Shown here piece after piece: positions 17,264 to 26,416 of a DNA stretch of 64,000 nucleotides. Position 1 is the stretch's first letter. Each line of letters begins with the position of its first letter. Both the position numbers and the translations under genes were made by a program. The notes under the pieces are model-generated. The model was not told the DNA's origin. It saw only the letters and a program-made list of their open reading frames with translations, and did not search any database. Source of the DNA: Pygmaiobacter massiliensis (GTDB lineage: Bacteria > Bacillota > Clostridia > Oscillospirales > Ruminococcaceae); NCBI GenBank assembly GCA_022778585.1, contig JALFTI010000004.1, positions 1 to 64,000 of the forward strand, read 5' to 3'.

Positions 17264-18376
17264 ATGGCTATTGATCTTTTGTACCTAAACCAGGATGATG
17301 TAGTAAAAGCTGGCGTCACCGATATGGGCCGCTGCATTGATGTTATGGAAGAGATGTTTACCCTGATGGGACAGGGAGACTACCTGATGGGTGGCTATGC
17401 AAGAAACAGCCATGGCATGGAGATTTTCCCGCCGGAGTCTTCGCCGTTCCCCAATATGCCGGTAGAAGGACCTGACCGCCGCTTTATGGCTATGCCGGGC
17501 TACCTGGGTGGGCGCTTCCATATGGCGGGGCTGAAGTGGTATGGCTCCAACCGAGAAAACATAAAAAAAGGGCTGCCCCGCTCTATTTTGATGGTTTGCC
17601 TGAATGACCCCGACACGGGCGCTCCGCTGGCATATATGAGCGGAAACCTGATTAGCTCTATGCGGACCGGTGCTGTGCCGGGCGTGGGTGTTCGGCTGCT
17701 GGCGAATGAAGATGCTGCAGTAGTGGCAGTAATCGGATGCGGCGTTATCAATCGCACCTGCCTGGCTGCTATCCTTTGCGCTCGCAGCAGCATCCGCAAG
17801 GTGCAGATTTATGACCTGTTTCCTGCTGCTGCGCAGAGTATGGTAGAGTATATCAATCGCACTCACCCTGGTGTGGAAGCTCAGGTCTGCGACAGTATAG
17901 AGAATGCTGTACGCAATGCGGATGTGGTGACGGTGGCAACATCCGGTGCTAATCCCCCTGTGATTGATGATGCATGGCTGAAGGATGGCGTGCTGCTTTC
18001 TTTGCCGGCAGAGGTTAAACTGCCTAAAGAATTTGTGCTGAAAACCCGCAAGATTATTGACAATAAGCGTATGCACCAGCTGTGGGAGGAAGAATGCAAA
18101 GGCGTGGGAGATTTCCACACTACGGTGGGCATTTTGAGCAGCTATTTGGTGGAATATGTAAACCAGGGAGAGATGAGCTGGGACGATGTGACCAACATTG
18201 GTGATATTTTGGCGGGCAAAGCAGTTGGCAGAAAGGATAAAAAAGAAAAGATTCTGTTTATTATGGGAGGCATGCCCATTGAGGACATTGCCTGGGGTAC
18301 AGAGGTTTACAATAAGGCGCTGGAAATGGGGCTTGGTACCAGGCTGCATTTGTGGGATGAGCCTTACAAACTGTAA
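17264..18376 (+). CDS. Ornithine cyclodeaminase/mu-crystallin family enzyme (module 1)
   Basis: 370 residues, ribosome site AGAGGAA. The family binds NAD(P) and acts on amino or imino acids (ornithine cyclodeaminase, alanine dehydrogenase, ketimine reductase, opine-type synthases). MPGYLGGRFHMAGLKWYGSN carries the substrate-site lysine region, SSMRTGAVPGVGVRLLA is the family hallmark, and VAVIGCGVINRTCLAAIL is the dinucleotide-binding loop (Gly-x-Gly-x-x-N). Database entries for close relatives are often named tyramine oxidase subunit B, which I do not regard as proven. Placed between an amino-acid-type symporter and a sodium/proton antiporter, it probably handles an imported amino acid or derivative. 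Which one cannot be read from sequence. Confidence 0.88.
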   Translation: MAIDLLYLNQDDVVKAGVTDMGRCIDVMEEMFTLMGQGDYLMGGYARNSHGMEIFPPESSPFPNMPVEGPDRRFMAMPGYLGGRFHMAGLKWYGSNRENIKKGLPRSILMVCLNDPDTGAPLAYMSGNLISSMRTGAVPGVGVRLLANEDAAVVAVIGCGVINRTCLAAILCARSSIRKVQIYDLFPAAAQSMVEYINRTHPGVEAQVCDSIENAVRNADVVTVATSGANPPVIDDAWLKDGVLLSLPAEVKLPKEFVLKTRKIIDNKRMHQLWEEECKGVGDFHTTVGILSSYLVEYVNQGEMSWDDVTNIGDILAGKAVGRKDKKEKILFIMGGMPIEDIAWGTEVYNKALEMGLGTRLHLWDEPYKL

Positions 18377-18471
18377 AAACTACTGTTAATAAACAATGCG
18401 GTGCGCGCTGTGAACGGGGGTTTATGGCGCGCTTGCCGCATTTATACCGGTCCGGCAGAAGGGGGTACCCA

Positions 18472-19878
18472 ATGAAACAGCAAAGGAAAATTCCGTTTTG
18501 GGCAGCGTCGGTTACACTGCTTGTGTTTTTGGTGCTGTCGGCTTTCCTGATCATTGTACTGCATGCGGAACCGCATATTCCCATGATTGTAGGCGTTGCA
18601 ATTGTGGGGGCAGTGGCTATGGGCTATGGCGCCAGCTGGGAGCAGATTGAAGATGGCATGGTAGAAGGAATGACCAAAGCGCTGAGTGCTTGTGTCATTT
18701 TAATGCTGATTGGTCTTTTAATTGGCAGTTGGATCAATGCGGGGGTAGTGCCCTGCATGATTTACTATGGAATTCAAATGCTTTCTGCCGAAAATTTTTT
18801 GGTGGGATGTTTATTGCTGTGCGCAGTGGTTTCCATGACGCTTGGTTCCTGGGGAACAGCCGGTACAGTGGGGGTAGCGCTGATCAGCATTGCTCATATC
18901 TTGGGTATTCCGCCTGCTTTGACAGCGGGGGCAATTATATCCGGCGCCTATTTTGGCGACAGGGTTTCCCCCCTTACCGATATGAACAACCTGCTTGCGG
19001 CGGTCACCGATACGGACATTATTGCAATTATTAAAAAAGCATTGCCTCTGAATGTGGCAGGCTTAGGAGCAACAGGCGTTGTATTTTGGCTTTGGGGAAG
19101 GTCCTATCAATCTGGCACTATGGGCACTCAGGTGGACCAGCTGGTGGCGCTTTTGCAGGAGCAATTTGTTTTAGGACCCTTGTGCCTGATTCCGCTGGTT
19201 TTACTTTTGGTTTGCATTTTGGCTAAGGTTCCGGCTATACCCAGTATATTTGCAGGTATTGTAAGCAGCGCCGTGTTTGCGGTAGTAGGGCAGCATAAAT
19301 CGCTGGAATCGGTAGTTTCCTGCTGCTTTTTTGGCTATACCAGTGATACCGGCAACCAGGTAATCGACTCGCTTTTATCCACTGGCGGAATTGAGTCGAT
19401 GCAGTATTCCGTAAGCCTGGCGCTGGTTGCCATGATGTTGGGCGGCGTAATGGAAAAAACCGGAATTGTGGATTCTTTTATGGAACCGCTAATCAGCAAA
19501 CTGCGCCGCAAAGGTGACCTTTCTGCCGTTGTGGTGGGGTCTACTTTAGCAGTGAATGTTATATTGCCGGACTCCTATGTTGCGATGGCTTTGCCGGGAC
19601 GGATGTTTGCGCCAACCTATGAAAAGCAGGGGGTATCTCGGCTGGACCTGAGCTTGCCGCTGGGCAGCGGGGCGATTTCTTTTGCGCCGTTAATTCCTTG
19701 GAATGCGTGTGGTGTTTTTATGTCTACGGTGCTGGGGGTTTCCACCGCGGCTTATGCGCCTTACTGTTTTTTGAATGTAATTGTACCAATAGGAACTGCG
19801 ATTTTGGGTTACTGGAGAGGCCCTAAAAGGAAGGACAGCGCTGCCGAGCAGTTAGACCAGATGCATTCCCCTACATAA
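18472..19878 (+). CDS. NhaC-type Na+/H+ antiporter
   Basis: 468 residues from ATG 18472, AAGGGGG upstream. The in-frame ATG at 18424 lacks a ribosome site. An integral membrane protein with about 11-12 helices. The family signature is SGAYFGDRVSPLTDMNNL near residue 160, together with MTLGSWGTAGTVG and, late, DSYVAMALPGRMF. NhaC-family members exchange sodium for protons, and some exchange malate/lactate or amines. Here the gene follows a sodium-coupled symporter and a cyclodeaminase, so it may recycle sodium or exchange a metabolic product. Last gene of module 1, followed by a terminator. Confidence 0.88.
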   Translation: MKQQRKIPFWAASVTLLVFLVLSAFLIIVLHAEPHIPMIVGVAIVGAVAMGYGASWEQIEDGMVEGMTKALSACVILMLIGLLIGSWINAGVVPCMIYYGIQMLSAENFLVGCLLLCAVVSMTLGSWGTAGTVGVALISIAHILGIPPALTAGAIISGAYFGDRVSPLTDMNNLLAAVTDTDIIAIIKKALPLNVAGLGATGVVFWLWGRSYQSGTMGTQVDQLVALLQEQFVLGPLCLIPLVLLLVCILAKVPAIPSIFAGIVSSAVFAVVGQHKSLESVVSCCFFGYTSDTGNQVIDSLLSTGGIESMQYSVSLALVAMMLGGVMEKTGIVDSFMEPLISKLRRKGDLSAVVVGSTLAVNVILPDSYVAMALPGRMFAPTYEKQGVSRLDLSLPLGSGAISFAPLIPWNACGVFMSTVLGVSTAAYAPYCFLNVIVPIGTAILGYWRGPKRKDSAAEQLDQMHSPT

Positions 19879-19930
19879 AATGCATTTGCAGCGAGAAGTT
19901 CCTTTTGGTTTTCTGTATCACCATTTCAAA

Positions 19931-19966
19931 ATGCCCTGCGGCAAAGGTATGCCGCAGGGCATTTTT
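19931..19966 (+). terminator. Terminator of module 1 operon
   Basis: 13-bp stem ATGCCCTGCGGCA with its complement, 6-nt loop, then TTTTT. Confidence 0.9.
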
Positions 19967-20001
19967 GTGCAGCAGGCTAAAAAAGATGAAGAGTTTTATT
20001 A

Positions 20002-20047
20002 GACTAACAGGTTTGTCTTGACTAACTTGGGCAGGTGGTTATATGCT
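20002..20047 (+). promoter_or_regulatory. Possible feo promoter with repeated GACTAAC sites
   Basis: GACTAAC occurs at 20002-20008 and again at 20020-20026, 18 bp apart. The second copy overlaps a TTGACT -35-like box (20018-20023), with TATGCT at 20042-20047. TTAG-ACTAA half-sites recall DtxR-family metal regulators. The assignment is tentative. Confidence 0.35.
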
Positions 20048-20125
20048 GGCTTTCGTAGAAAAAAGAGGAACTATTCCGCAGGCATACCATACGCCTGCAG
20101 GTGCGCTAAAAGGAGCGACCCGTAT

Positions 20126-22477
20126 ATGACAATAAAGGACCTTGCCATTGGCCAGACCGGCCGAGTGACTTGTGTAGGGGGAGAAGGAGCCCTGCGCCAG
20201 CATTTTCTGGATATGGGAGTGCTGCCCGGCGCCGAAGTAACACTGGTAAAATACGCGCCCATGGGTGACCCCATGGAGCTGCGGGTGCACGGCTATGAAC
20301 TGACCCTGCGTTTGGATGATGCGCAAAAAATAGAAGTAGAGCTGGTGGAGCATCCCAAAATGCCGGCAGGGCCTGTTTTACAGGACCGGGTAACAGAGCA
20401 CCCCGGCCTGGGAGAAGGCGGCCGTTACCATGTAAAAACAGGCGAAAGCCCCTTGCCGGAAGATGAGCTGTTGACCTTTGCCCTGGTAGGCAACCAAAAC
20501 TGCGGCAAAACAACCCTGTTTAACCAGCTGACCGGTGCAAACCAGCATGTGGGCAATTTCCCGGGCGTTACAGTGGACAGCAAAAGCGGAGCGATCCGCG
20601 GCCATGCCAATACCAAAATTACCGACCTTCCGGGTATTTATTCCATGTCTCCTTACAGCAGCGAAGAGCTGGTTACCCGGCAGTTTCTCATTGATCAGAA
20701 ACCCAAAGGCATTATTAATATTGTGGATGCCACCAATATTGAGCGCAACCTCTACCTGACCATGCAGTTGATGGAGATGGAGGTGCCGATGGTGTTGGCC
20801 CTGAACATGATGGACGAGGTGCGGGGCAATGGCGGCTCGATCCGTATCAACGAGATGGAGCAGCTTTTGGGAATACCGGTGGTACCCATTTCGGCTGCTA
20901 AAAATGAAGGGGTAGAAGAGCTGGTGCGCCATGCGGTGCACCTGGCACGCTACCAGGAAAAACCCGGCAGGACCGATTTTTGCGACAAAAACGAACATGG
21001 GGGAGCAATTCACCGCTGCCTGCATGGCATTATGCACCTGGTAGAGGACCATGCCGTGGCCGCGGGCATTCCGCCCAGATTTGCCGCCACCAAACTGGTG
21101 GAGGGGGACAGCGATATTCAAAAAAAGCTTGCTCTGACCGAGAATGAAGAACAGATGGTGGAGCACATTATCAGCCAGATGGAAGCGGAATGCGGGATGG
21201 ATCGGGCTGCGGCGATAGCGGATATGCGGTTTGACTTTATTGGAAAACTGGTGGCCAGCACCGTGATAAAACCGCAGGAAAGCCGCGAGCATGCCCGCAG
21301 CCGCAAGATAGACCAAATTTTGACCGGCAGATACACTGCCATTCCCTGCTTTGTGGGAATTATGGCATTGGTTTTTTGGTTGACCTTTAATGTGATTGGT
21401 GCCTGGCTGCAGACGGTTATGGAATGGGCCATCGGCTGGCTGACCGGTGTGGCAGATGCAGCCCTGACCGCCTGGCATGTAAGCGCACCGCTTCATTCGC
21501 TGGTGATTGACGGCATTTTCAGCGGGGTGGGCAGCGTACTGAGCTTTTTGCCTATTATTGTTACGCTGTTTTTCTTTTTGTCGCTTTTGGAAGATACCGG
21601 CTATATGGCGCGGGTTGCGTTTGTTATGGATAAGCTTTTGCGCAAAATTGGCCTTTCGGGGCGCAGCATTGTGCCCATGCTGATCGGCTTTGGCTGTACT
21701 GTGCCGGGCGTTATGGCAAGCCGTACCCTGCCTTCTGCCAGAGACAGAAAAATGACCATTCTGCTTACCCCGTTTATGAGCTGTTCGGCCAAATTACCGA
21801 TCTACGGCTTTTTGACTGCCGCCTTTTTCCCCAAAAATGGGGCACTTGTTATGGTGGGACTTTACTTTTTCGGCATTTTGGTGGGTATTTTAGCGGCGCT
21901 TTTGGCAAAAAACACGGTCTTTCGGGGGGACGCTGTGCCATTTGTAATGGAACTGCCCAATTACCGCATGCCTGGGGTGAAAAATGTAGCGCAGCTTTTG
22001 TGGGAAAAAGCCAAGGACTTTTTGCAGCGTGCCTTTACGGTAATTTTTGTAGCCACCATTGTAATTTGGTTTTTGCAGAATTTTGACCTGCACCTGTCCA
22101 TGGTGGCAGATTCCGGACAAAGCATTTTGGCACAGGCTGCAGGGGCCCTGGCGCCGATTTTTGCGCCGTTGGGCCTGGCGGATTGGAGAATTTTGACGGC
22201 ACTGATTGCCGGGTTTATGGCAAAGGAGAGCGTGGTTTCCACCCTGATGGTGCTGTTTGGAAGCGCAGGAGAGCTTGCAGCGGTGCTTAACCCGCTTGCG
22301 GCAGCTTCACTTTTGGTGTTTTGCCTGTTATATACCCCATGTGTGGCGGCAGTGGCTTCCATTCGCCGGGAATTAGGCAGCGGTTGGGCTGCCGGTGTGG
22401 TGGTAGGCCAGTGTGCTATCGCCTGGATTTTTGCGCTGGCCGTGCGGTTTGTGGGCTTGGCGTTAGGGCTTGGCTGA
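20126..22477 (+). CDS. feoB: Fused FeoA-FeoB ferrous iron transporter
   Basis: 783 residues from ATG 20126 with AGGAG 10 nt upstream. An upstream in-frame start at 20018 adds a non-conserved basic tail. Residues 1-75 are a FeoA SH3-like domain (LAIGQTGRVTCV, LDMGVLPG). The FeoB G domain follows with G1 GNQNCGKTT near 122, G3 DLPGIYS, G4 NMMD and G5 SAAK. The C-terminal half is the membrane part with the two mirrored Gate regions, including PIIVTLFFFLSLLEDTGYMARVA. It imports Fe(II) across the inner membrane, driven or gated by GTP. FeoA and FeoB are usually separate genes, and the fusion occurs in several Clostridia. A short GACTAAC repeat upstream may be a metal-regulator site. Confidence 0.95.
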   Translation: MTIKDLAIGQTGRVTCVGGEGALRQHFLDMGVLPGAEVTLVKYAPMGDPMELRVHGYELTLRLDDAQKIEVELVEHPKMPAGPVLQDRVTEHPGLGEGGRYHVKTGESPLPEDELLTFALVGNQNCGKTTLFNQLTGANQHVGNFPGVTVDSKSGAIRGHANTKITDLPGIYSMSPYSSEELVTRQFLIDQKPKGIINIVDATNIERNLYLTMQLMEMEVPMVLALNMMDEVRGNGGSIRINEMEQLLGIPVVPISAAKNEGVEELVRHAVHLARYQEKPGRTDFCDKNEHGGAIHRCLHGIMHLVEDHAVAAGIPPRFAATKLVEGDSDIQKKLALTENEEQMVEHIISQMEAECGMDRAAAIADMRFDFIGKLVASTVIKPQESREHARSRKIDQILTGRYTAIPCFVGIMALVFWLTFNVIGAWLQTVMEWAIGWLTGVADAALTAWHVSAPLHSLVIDGIFSGVGSVLSFLPIIVTLFFFLSLLEDTGYMARVAFVMDKLLRKIGLSGRSIVPMLIGFGCTVPGVMASRTLPSARDRKMTILLTPFMSCSAKLPIYGFLTAAFFPKNGALVMVGLYFFGILVGILAALLAKNTVFRGDAVPFVMELPNYRMPGVKNVAQLLWEKAKDFLQRAFTVIFVATIVIWFLQNFDLHLSMVADSGQSILAQAAGALAPIFAPLGLADWRILTALIAGFMAKESVVSTLMVLFGSAGELAAVLNPLAAASLLVFCLLYTPCVAAVASIRRELGSGWAAGVVVGQCAIAWIFALAVRFVGLALGLG

Positions 22478-22517
22478 CAGCGAAAATTTATGTTGGAAAA
22501 AATGGTTTTTAAACGAT

Positions 22518-22553
22518 AAAAGAACCGCCCGGCATTTGCCGGGCGGTTCTTTT
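22518..22553. terminator. Bidirectional terminator after feoB
   Basis: A 17-bp near-continuous stem (AAAAGAACCGCCCGGCA and complement) with A and T runs. It lies between convergent genes and touches the stop of the phosphoesterase. Confidence 0.9.
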
Positions 22554-23274
22554 ATAATTCCTTGCTTTTTTTGCCAAAAGGCCAGCGGCGTTTGGGTTGG
22601 GCTTCGTATAGAGGCAGCACCTTGCGCCAAACCGCAGTGGTACGGGGGCCCAAAGGTTGGTCCCGGTGAAACCGGCCAAAAAACCAACGGCTCCAGCTGG
22701 TGGTGACGGAAATTTCCTGCAAAAAGGTTTCCAGGTCATTAGGCTGTACCTGCCCGGGCTCATTCAGCCGCAACAGCTGCAGCATTTTCTCGGGAGCGTC
22801 GTGGGTTAAAATAACATCCACCTGGTTGTGGCAGGCAGCCAAATTTTCCAGGCAGCGGTGGTATTCTTCCTCGCTGGGCATCTCCTGCGGCCACCAGCTC
22901 TCGCCCGGGGTACGCTCTTCCGCATCCTCCGAAGCGCCGCCCCCAAAACACAAAATTCGCTTATTTTCTAAAGTGTAAACTTCACCCCGCAAAAGTCGCC
23001 GCAGCCGGCCAGATACGGTTTGTGCCATGCCGCCGGCAAAGGGCTCTGCAGGCAGTTTATCCAAAAGGTCGAAATTCTCATGGGCGCCGTCCAAAAAAAG
23101 CAGCTGGTAAGGACGCCGGCCCAGCCACCGCAATTTTTTCTGTTCGCTGGCACTAGCGTCCCAAATAAAGCCGAAATCTCCCAATACAATTAAGGTGTCC
23201 TGTTTTTTTAGCCGTACCGGCAGCTTTTTCAGCCGGTCCAGGTCCCCGTGCAGATCGCCCGTCACATAGATCAT
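22552..23274 (-). CDS. Calcineurin-like metallophosphoesterase
   Basis: 240 residues. The two-metal phosphoesterase order is present: GDLHG (6-10), GDFG (32-35), GAHEN (63-67), THDAP (157-161) and FGRFH (199-203). The third motif has Ala where most relatives have Asn (GNHE), and the last has Arg where GHxH is usual. My recollection is that this small clostridial subfamily commonly varies at these places, so the enzyme may still be active with altered metal binding. The substrate is unknown. Cytoplasmic, no signal peptide. It converges on feoB and is divergent from the carboxypeptidase gene. Confidence 0.85.
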   Translation of the reverse strand: MIYVTGDLHGDLDRLKKLPVRLKKQDTLIVLGDFGFIWDASASEQKKLRWLGRRPYQLLFLDGAHENFDLLDKLPAEPFAGGMAQTVSGRLRRLLRGEVYTLENKRILCFGGGASEDAEERTPGESWWPQEMPSEEEYHRCLENLAACHNQVDVILTHDAPEKMLQLLRLNEPGQVQPNDLETFLQEISVTTSWSRWFFGRFHRDQPLGPRTTAVWRKVLPLYEAQPKRRWPFGKKSKEL

Positions 23275-23358
23275 AGATTTAAAATCCCCCTCTAGGGCTA
23301 AAATATGGTGTTTTCTTTGAAAAAGCCGTAAAAGTATGGTATACTATCCACAATTGTA

Positions 23359-23387
23359 TTGACATCCCCCTTTTGGGGAAGTGGATA
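23359..23387 (+). promoter_or_regulatory. Putative promoter of the carboxypeptidase gene
   Basis: TTGACA (23359-23364), 17-nt spacer containing CCCC-TTTT-GGGG, and a weak -10 TGGATA (23382-23387). The 217-bp gap must also hold the phosphoesterase promoter on the other strand. Confidence 0.4.
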
Positions 23388-23491
23388 AATAGGGGCCGCA
23401 GCTGGTCTGGCCGGCCCGTTTTCGCTGCTGTGGGGCTATTATAGCATATTCCGGCAGTATTTGTCATTTTCCGAAAAGACGAGGTACCCTG

Positions 23492-24871
23492 ATGAAAAAA
23501 CTTTGCAGCCTGATGGCCGGGCTGGTGTTGCTTTGCTGCCTGGTGGTTCCCGGTGCCCAGGCCGTTACTTTCACCCCTAATTTTGAGGTCAGCGCTGAAA
23601 GCGTTTATATGGTAAACATGGACACCGGCGTTGTGCTTTACGAGAAAAACGCCCATGAAAAGCGTGCCCCTGCCAGTTTGACCAAAATTATGACGACCTT
23701 TTTGCTTTTGGAGAATGTGCAGGACCTGGCGGGCACCCAGCTGACCGCGCCGGGATACATTTTTGACGAGCTGTATGGCATGAATGCGTCCCATGCAGAT
23801 ATCCGCCCCTATGAAGAGGTGAACTGTGAGTCGCTGCTTTACGCCATGATGCTGCCCAGCGGCAACGAAGCGGCCAGTATTGTGGCCGACTACCTGGGCG
23901 GGGGCAGCATTCCTGCTTTTTGCGAAAAAATGACCCTGAGAGCAAAAGAACTGGGCTGTGAGGATACAAATTTTACAAATCCTCACGGACTGTATGGCAT
24001 GGAGAAAGACCACTACACCACAGCCTATGATATGTACCTGATTGCAAAGGCATGCTGGTACCATGAAGATGAAACGGTTCGGGAAACTTTCCGTGCGGCG
24101 GCTTCTGCAACCGAGTACTGGATGCCGCTTTCCAATAAACACACCACAGCTGACCCCGGCGCGCCGGAAGGAAAAAGCTATGCGATCCGCACCACCAATG
24201 CGCTGATGCGCACCACCAGCGATTACTATTTGCCGGGTGTGGCGGGAATTAAAACTGGTTCTACCCCGGAGGCCGGTTATAACCTGATTTCTACTTGTAC
24301 CATGAACGGTGAGACCTATCTTTTGGTAGTAATGGGCACCCCCTATGAAACCGATGAAATGGGATATGGTTTGGCCTTCCGGGACAGCTATAATCTGTAC
24401 AACTGGGCGTATGAAAATTTTTCGGTTCGTCCCGCATTGGACACGGGTGTGGATATCACCGAGGTGAAGGTGAAGTATTCCTCCCAGACCGATACCTTGA
24501 TGCTGCGCCCGGCCGATGACCTGATGACCTTGCTGCCAAACGAGTCGGATGAGACCACTGTGAATAAAACATTTGACCTGCCCGAAGCAGTAAGCGCGCC
24601 GATTGCCCAAGGCGATGTGGTGGGAACTGTGACTCTTTCGCTTGCGGGGGAAACCATTGGTATGGTGGACCTTGTGGCCACAAAAGATGTGGAGCGGGAT
24701 AACCTGCTGTTTGTGATGGATAAGATTGGAGAATTCTTCTCCTCTTTGTATTTTAAGGTGCTGTTTATTCTGGTGCTCATTACGCTGGGAATTTATCTGG
24801 CGGTGGTCATCTCGATCAATAACCGGAATAAAAAGCGGCGCAAGGTGAACCGCACCGGCCGTCGCTTTTAA
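23492..24871 (+). CDS. D-alanyl-D-alanine carboxypeptidase (peptidase S11, DacF/DacA type)
   Basis: 459 residues with a signal peptide (PGAQA cleavage near residue 24). The penicillin-binding signature is complete: SLTK at 62-65 (nucleophile Ser62), SGN near 123 and KTG near 253. A beta-rich C-terminal domain follows (about 310-400), then a membrane helix (about 420-445) and a very basic cytoplasmic end. It removes the terminal D-alanine from peptidoglycan stem peptides outside the membrane. The real C-terminal helix differs from the amphipathic anchor of classical PBP5. Monocistronic or followed by pncB after 39 bp. Confidence 0.93.
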   Translation: MKKLCSLMAGLVLLCCLVVPGAQAVTFTPNFEVSAESVYMVNMDTGVVLYEKNAHEKRAPASLTKIMTTFLLLENVQDLAGTQLTAPGYIFDELYGMNASHADIRPYEEVNCESLLYAMMLPSGNEAASIVADYLGGGSIPAFCEKMTLRAKELGCEDTNFTNPHGLYGMEKDHYTTAYDMYLIAKACWYHEDETVRETFRAAASATEYWMPLSNKHTTADPGAPEGKSYAIRTTNALMRTTSDYYLPGVAGIKTGSTPEAGYNLISTCTMNGETYLLVVMGTPYETDEMGYGLAFRDSYNLYNWAYENFSVRPALDTGVDITEVKVKYSSQTDTLMLRPADDLMTLLPNESDETTVNKTFDLPEAVSAPIAQGDVVGTVTLSLAGETIGMVDLVATKDVERDNLLFVMDKIGEFFSSLYFKVLFILVLITLGIYLAVVISINNRNKKRRKVNRTGRRF

Positions 24872-24910
24872 AAGGCTGCCCGCCGGGCGGCTAAATAAGG
24901 AGTAATCACT

Positions 24911-26356
24911 ATGGATGTAAAGCAGGAACGCAACCTGACCATGCTGACCGATTTTTACGAGATCACCATGGCGGCCGGTTATTTTGAAGAGGGGTACAAG
25001 GACAAAATCTGTGTATTCGACATGTTCTTTCGCAAGGTGCCGGATGGAGGGGGCTTTGCCATTTGCGCCGGTGTGGAGCAGCTGGTAGAGGCGCTGGAAA
25101 ACCTTTCCTTTACCCAAGAGGATATTGACTACCTGCGCAGCTGCGGCTGCTTTAAGGAGCCTTTCCTGGAATATTTGAAAAAATTTAAATTCAGCTGCAA
25201 TGTATGGGCTATTCCGGAAGGCACTCCCATCTTCCCGGGCGAACCAATCGTTACGGTGGAGGGGCCGGCCATTCAGGCGCAGCTTATTGAAACCCTGCTT
25301 TTGGTCAATATGAACCACCAATGCCTGATCGCCACCAAAGCAAACCGTATCTGCCGTGCGGCGGCTGGACGGCCGGTAGCCGAATTCGGCGCCCGGCGCG
25401 CCCAAAGCTATGACGCGGCTATTTATGGCGCCAGGGCGGCTTATATCGGCGGGGTGGCTTCCACCAGCTGTGTGTATGCTTCCCGTGATTTCGGCATTCC
25501 GGCTTCCGGTACGATGGCCCATTCCTGGGTGCAGATGTTCCCTTCCGAATATGAGGCATTCAAGAAATATGCGCAATTGTATCCGAATAACTGCGTTTTG
25601 TTGGTGGATACTTACAATGTAACCAAAAGTGGTATTCCCAACGCCATTCGGGTATTCAACGAGGTTTTGGCCCCTATGGGTATTCGTCCCAAGGGGGTTC
25701 GCATTGATTCGGGCGATATTGCATACCTTTCCAAAAAAGCGCGCGCCATGTTGGACGAAGCCGGTTACCAGGATGTAGGGGTGGTGGCTTCCAATTCGCT
25801 GGACGAGTATATTGTCCGGGATTTAATTTTGCAGAACGCCCAGGTAGATAGTTTCGGAATTGGCGAAAATTTGATTACCAGCAAATCGGATCCAGTGTTT
25901 GGCGGGGTGTATAAGCTGGCTGCTGTAAAAGAGGACGGCCAGTATCAGCCCCGCATCAAGGTCAGCGAGTCGGTAGAAAAACTGACCACCCCGCACCTGA
26001 AAACCGTATGGCGCATCTTTGACAATAAAACCGGAAACGCCATGGCAGATTATATTACCATGTACGACGAAGAGGTGGATGCCACCGATGGCATCACTCT
26101 GTTTGATCCCATTGAAACCTGGAAGGAGCGCACCTATACCAACTGTACCGCAAAAAAAATTCAGGTGCAGTTGTTTGATGAGGGCAAATTGGTGTACCAG
26201 CTGCCTACTCTGGAGGAGATTCGCCAGTCCTGCCAAAAGCAGATTGGCCTTTTGTGGGACGAGGTGAAGCGGTTTGAATACCCGCATCGGTATTATGTAG
26301 ATTTGTCCCGCAAGCTGTGGGAGGAACGCCAGCGGCTTTTAAAATCGCTGGGGTAA
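24911..26356 (+). CDS. pncB: Nicotinate phosphoribosyltransferase
   Basis: 481 residues, ribosome site AAGGAG. It joins nicotinate to PRPP, with ATP hydrolysis, to give nicotinate mononucleotide in NAD salvage. Family features are LTDFYEITMAAGYF at the start, EFGARRAQSYDAA (phosphate/nicotinate site), SGTMAHSWVQMF (catalytic His region) and VRIDSGDIAYLSKKAR. The length is normal. It shares the downstream bidirectional terminator with proC. Confidence 0.95.
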   Translation: MDVKQERNLTMLTDFYEITMAAGYFEEGYKDKICVFDMFFRKVPDGGGFAICAGVEQLVEALENLSFTQEDIDYLRSCGCFKEPFLEYLKKFKFSCNVWAIPEGTPIFPGEPIVTVEGPAIQAQLIETLLLVNMNHQCLIATKANRICRAAAGRPVAEFGARRAQSYDAAIYGARAAYIGGVASTSCVYASRDFGIPASGTMAHSWVQMFPSEYEAFKKYAQLYPNNCVLLVDTYNVTKSGIPNAIRVFNEVLAPMGIRPKGVRIDSGDIAYLSKKARAMLDEAGYQDVGVVASNSLDEYIVRDLILQNAQVDSFGIGENLITSKSDPVFGGVYKLAAVKEDGQYQPRIKVSESVEKLTTPHLKTVWRIFDNKTGNAMADYITMYDEEVDATDGITLFDPIETWKERTYTNCTAKKIQVQLFDEGKLVYQLPTLEEIRQSCQKQIGLLWDEVKRFEYPHRYYVDLSRKLWEERQRLLKSLG

Positions 26357-26367
26357 AGAAAAGTAAC

Positions 26368-26400
26368 AAAAAAGGCAGGGCGAAAAGCCCTGCCTTTTTT
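26368..26400. terminator. Bidirectional terminator pncB/proC
   Basis: 14-bp stem AAAAAAGGCAGGGC with complement and a 5-nt loop, flanked by A and T runs, between convergent genes. Confidence 0.92.
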
Positions 26401-26416
26401 ATTGGTTTTGTTTTAA

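Noticed and set aside
22552..23274. Changed residues in the phosphoesterase motifs (GAHE, GRFH) as sign of a dead enzyme
   Set aside because: As I recall, the small clostridial subfamily commonly varies at these positions, so this is noted in the feature only.
23279..25576. Very long antisense open frame over the carboxypeptidase and pncB genes
   Set aside because: No ribosome site, and its composition mirrors the codon bias of the real genes on the other strand.
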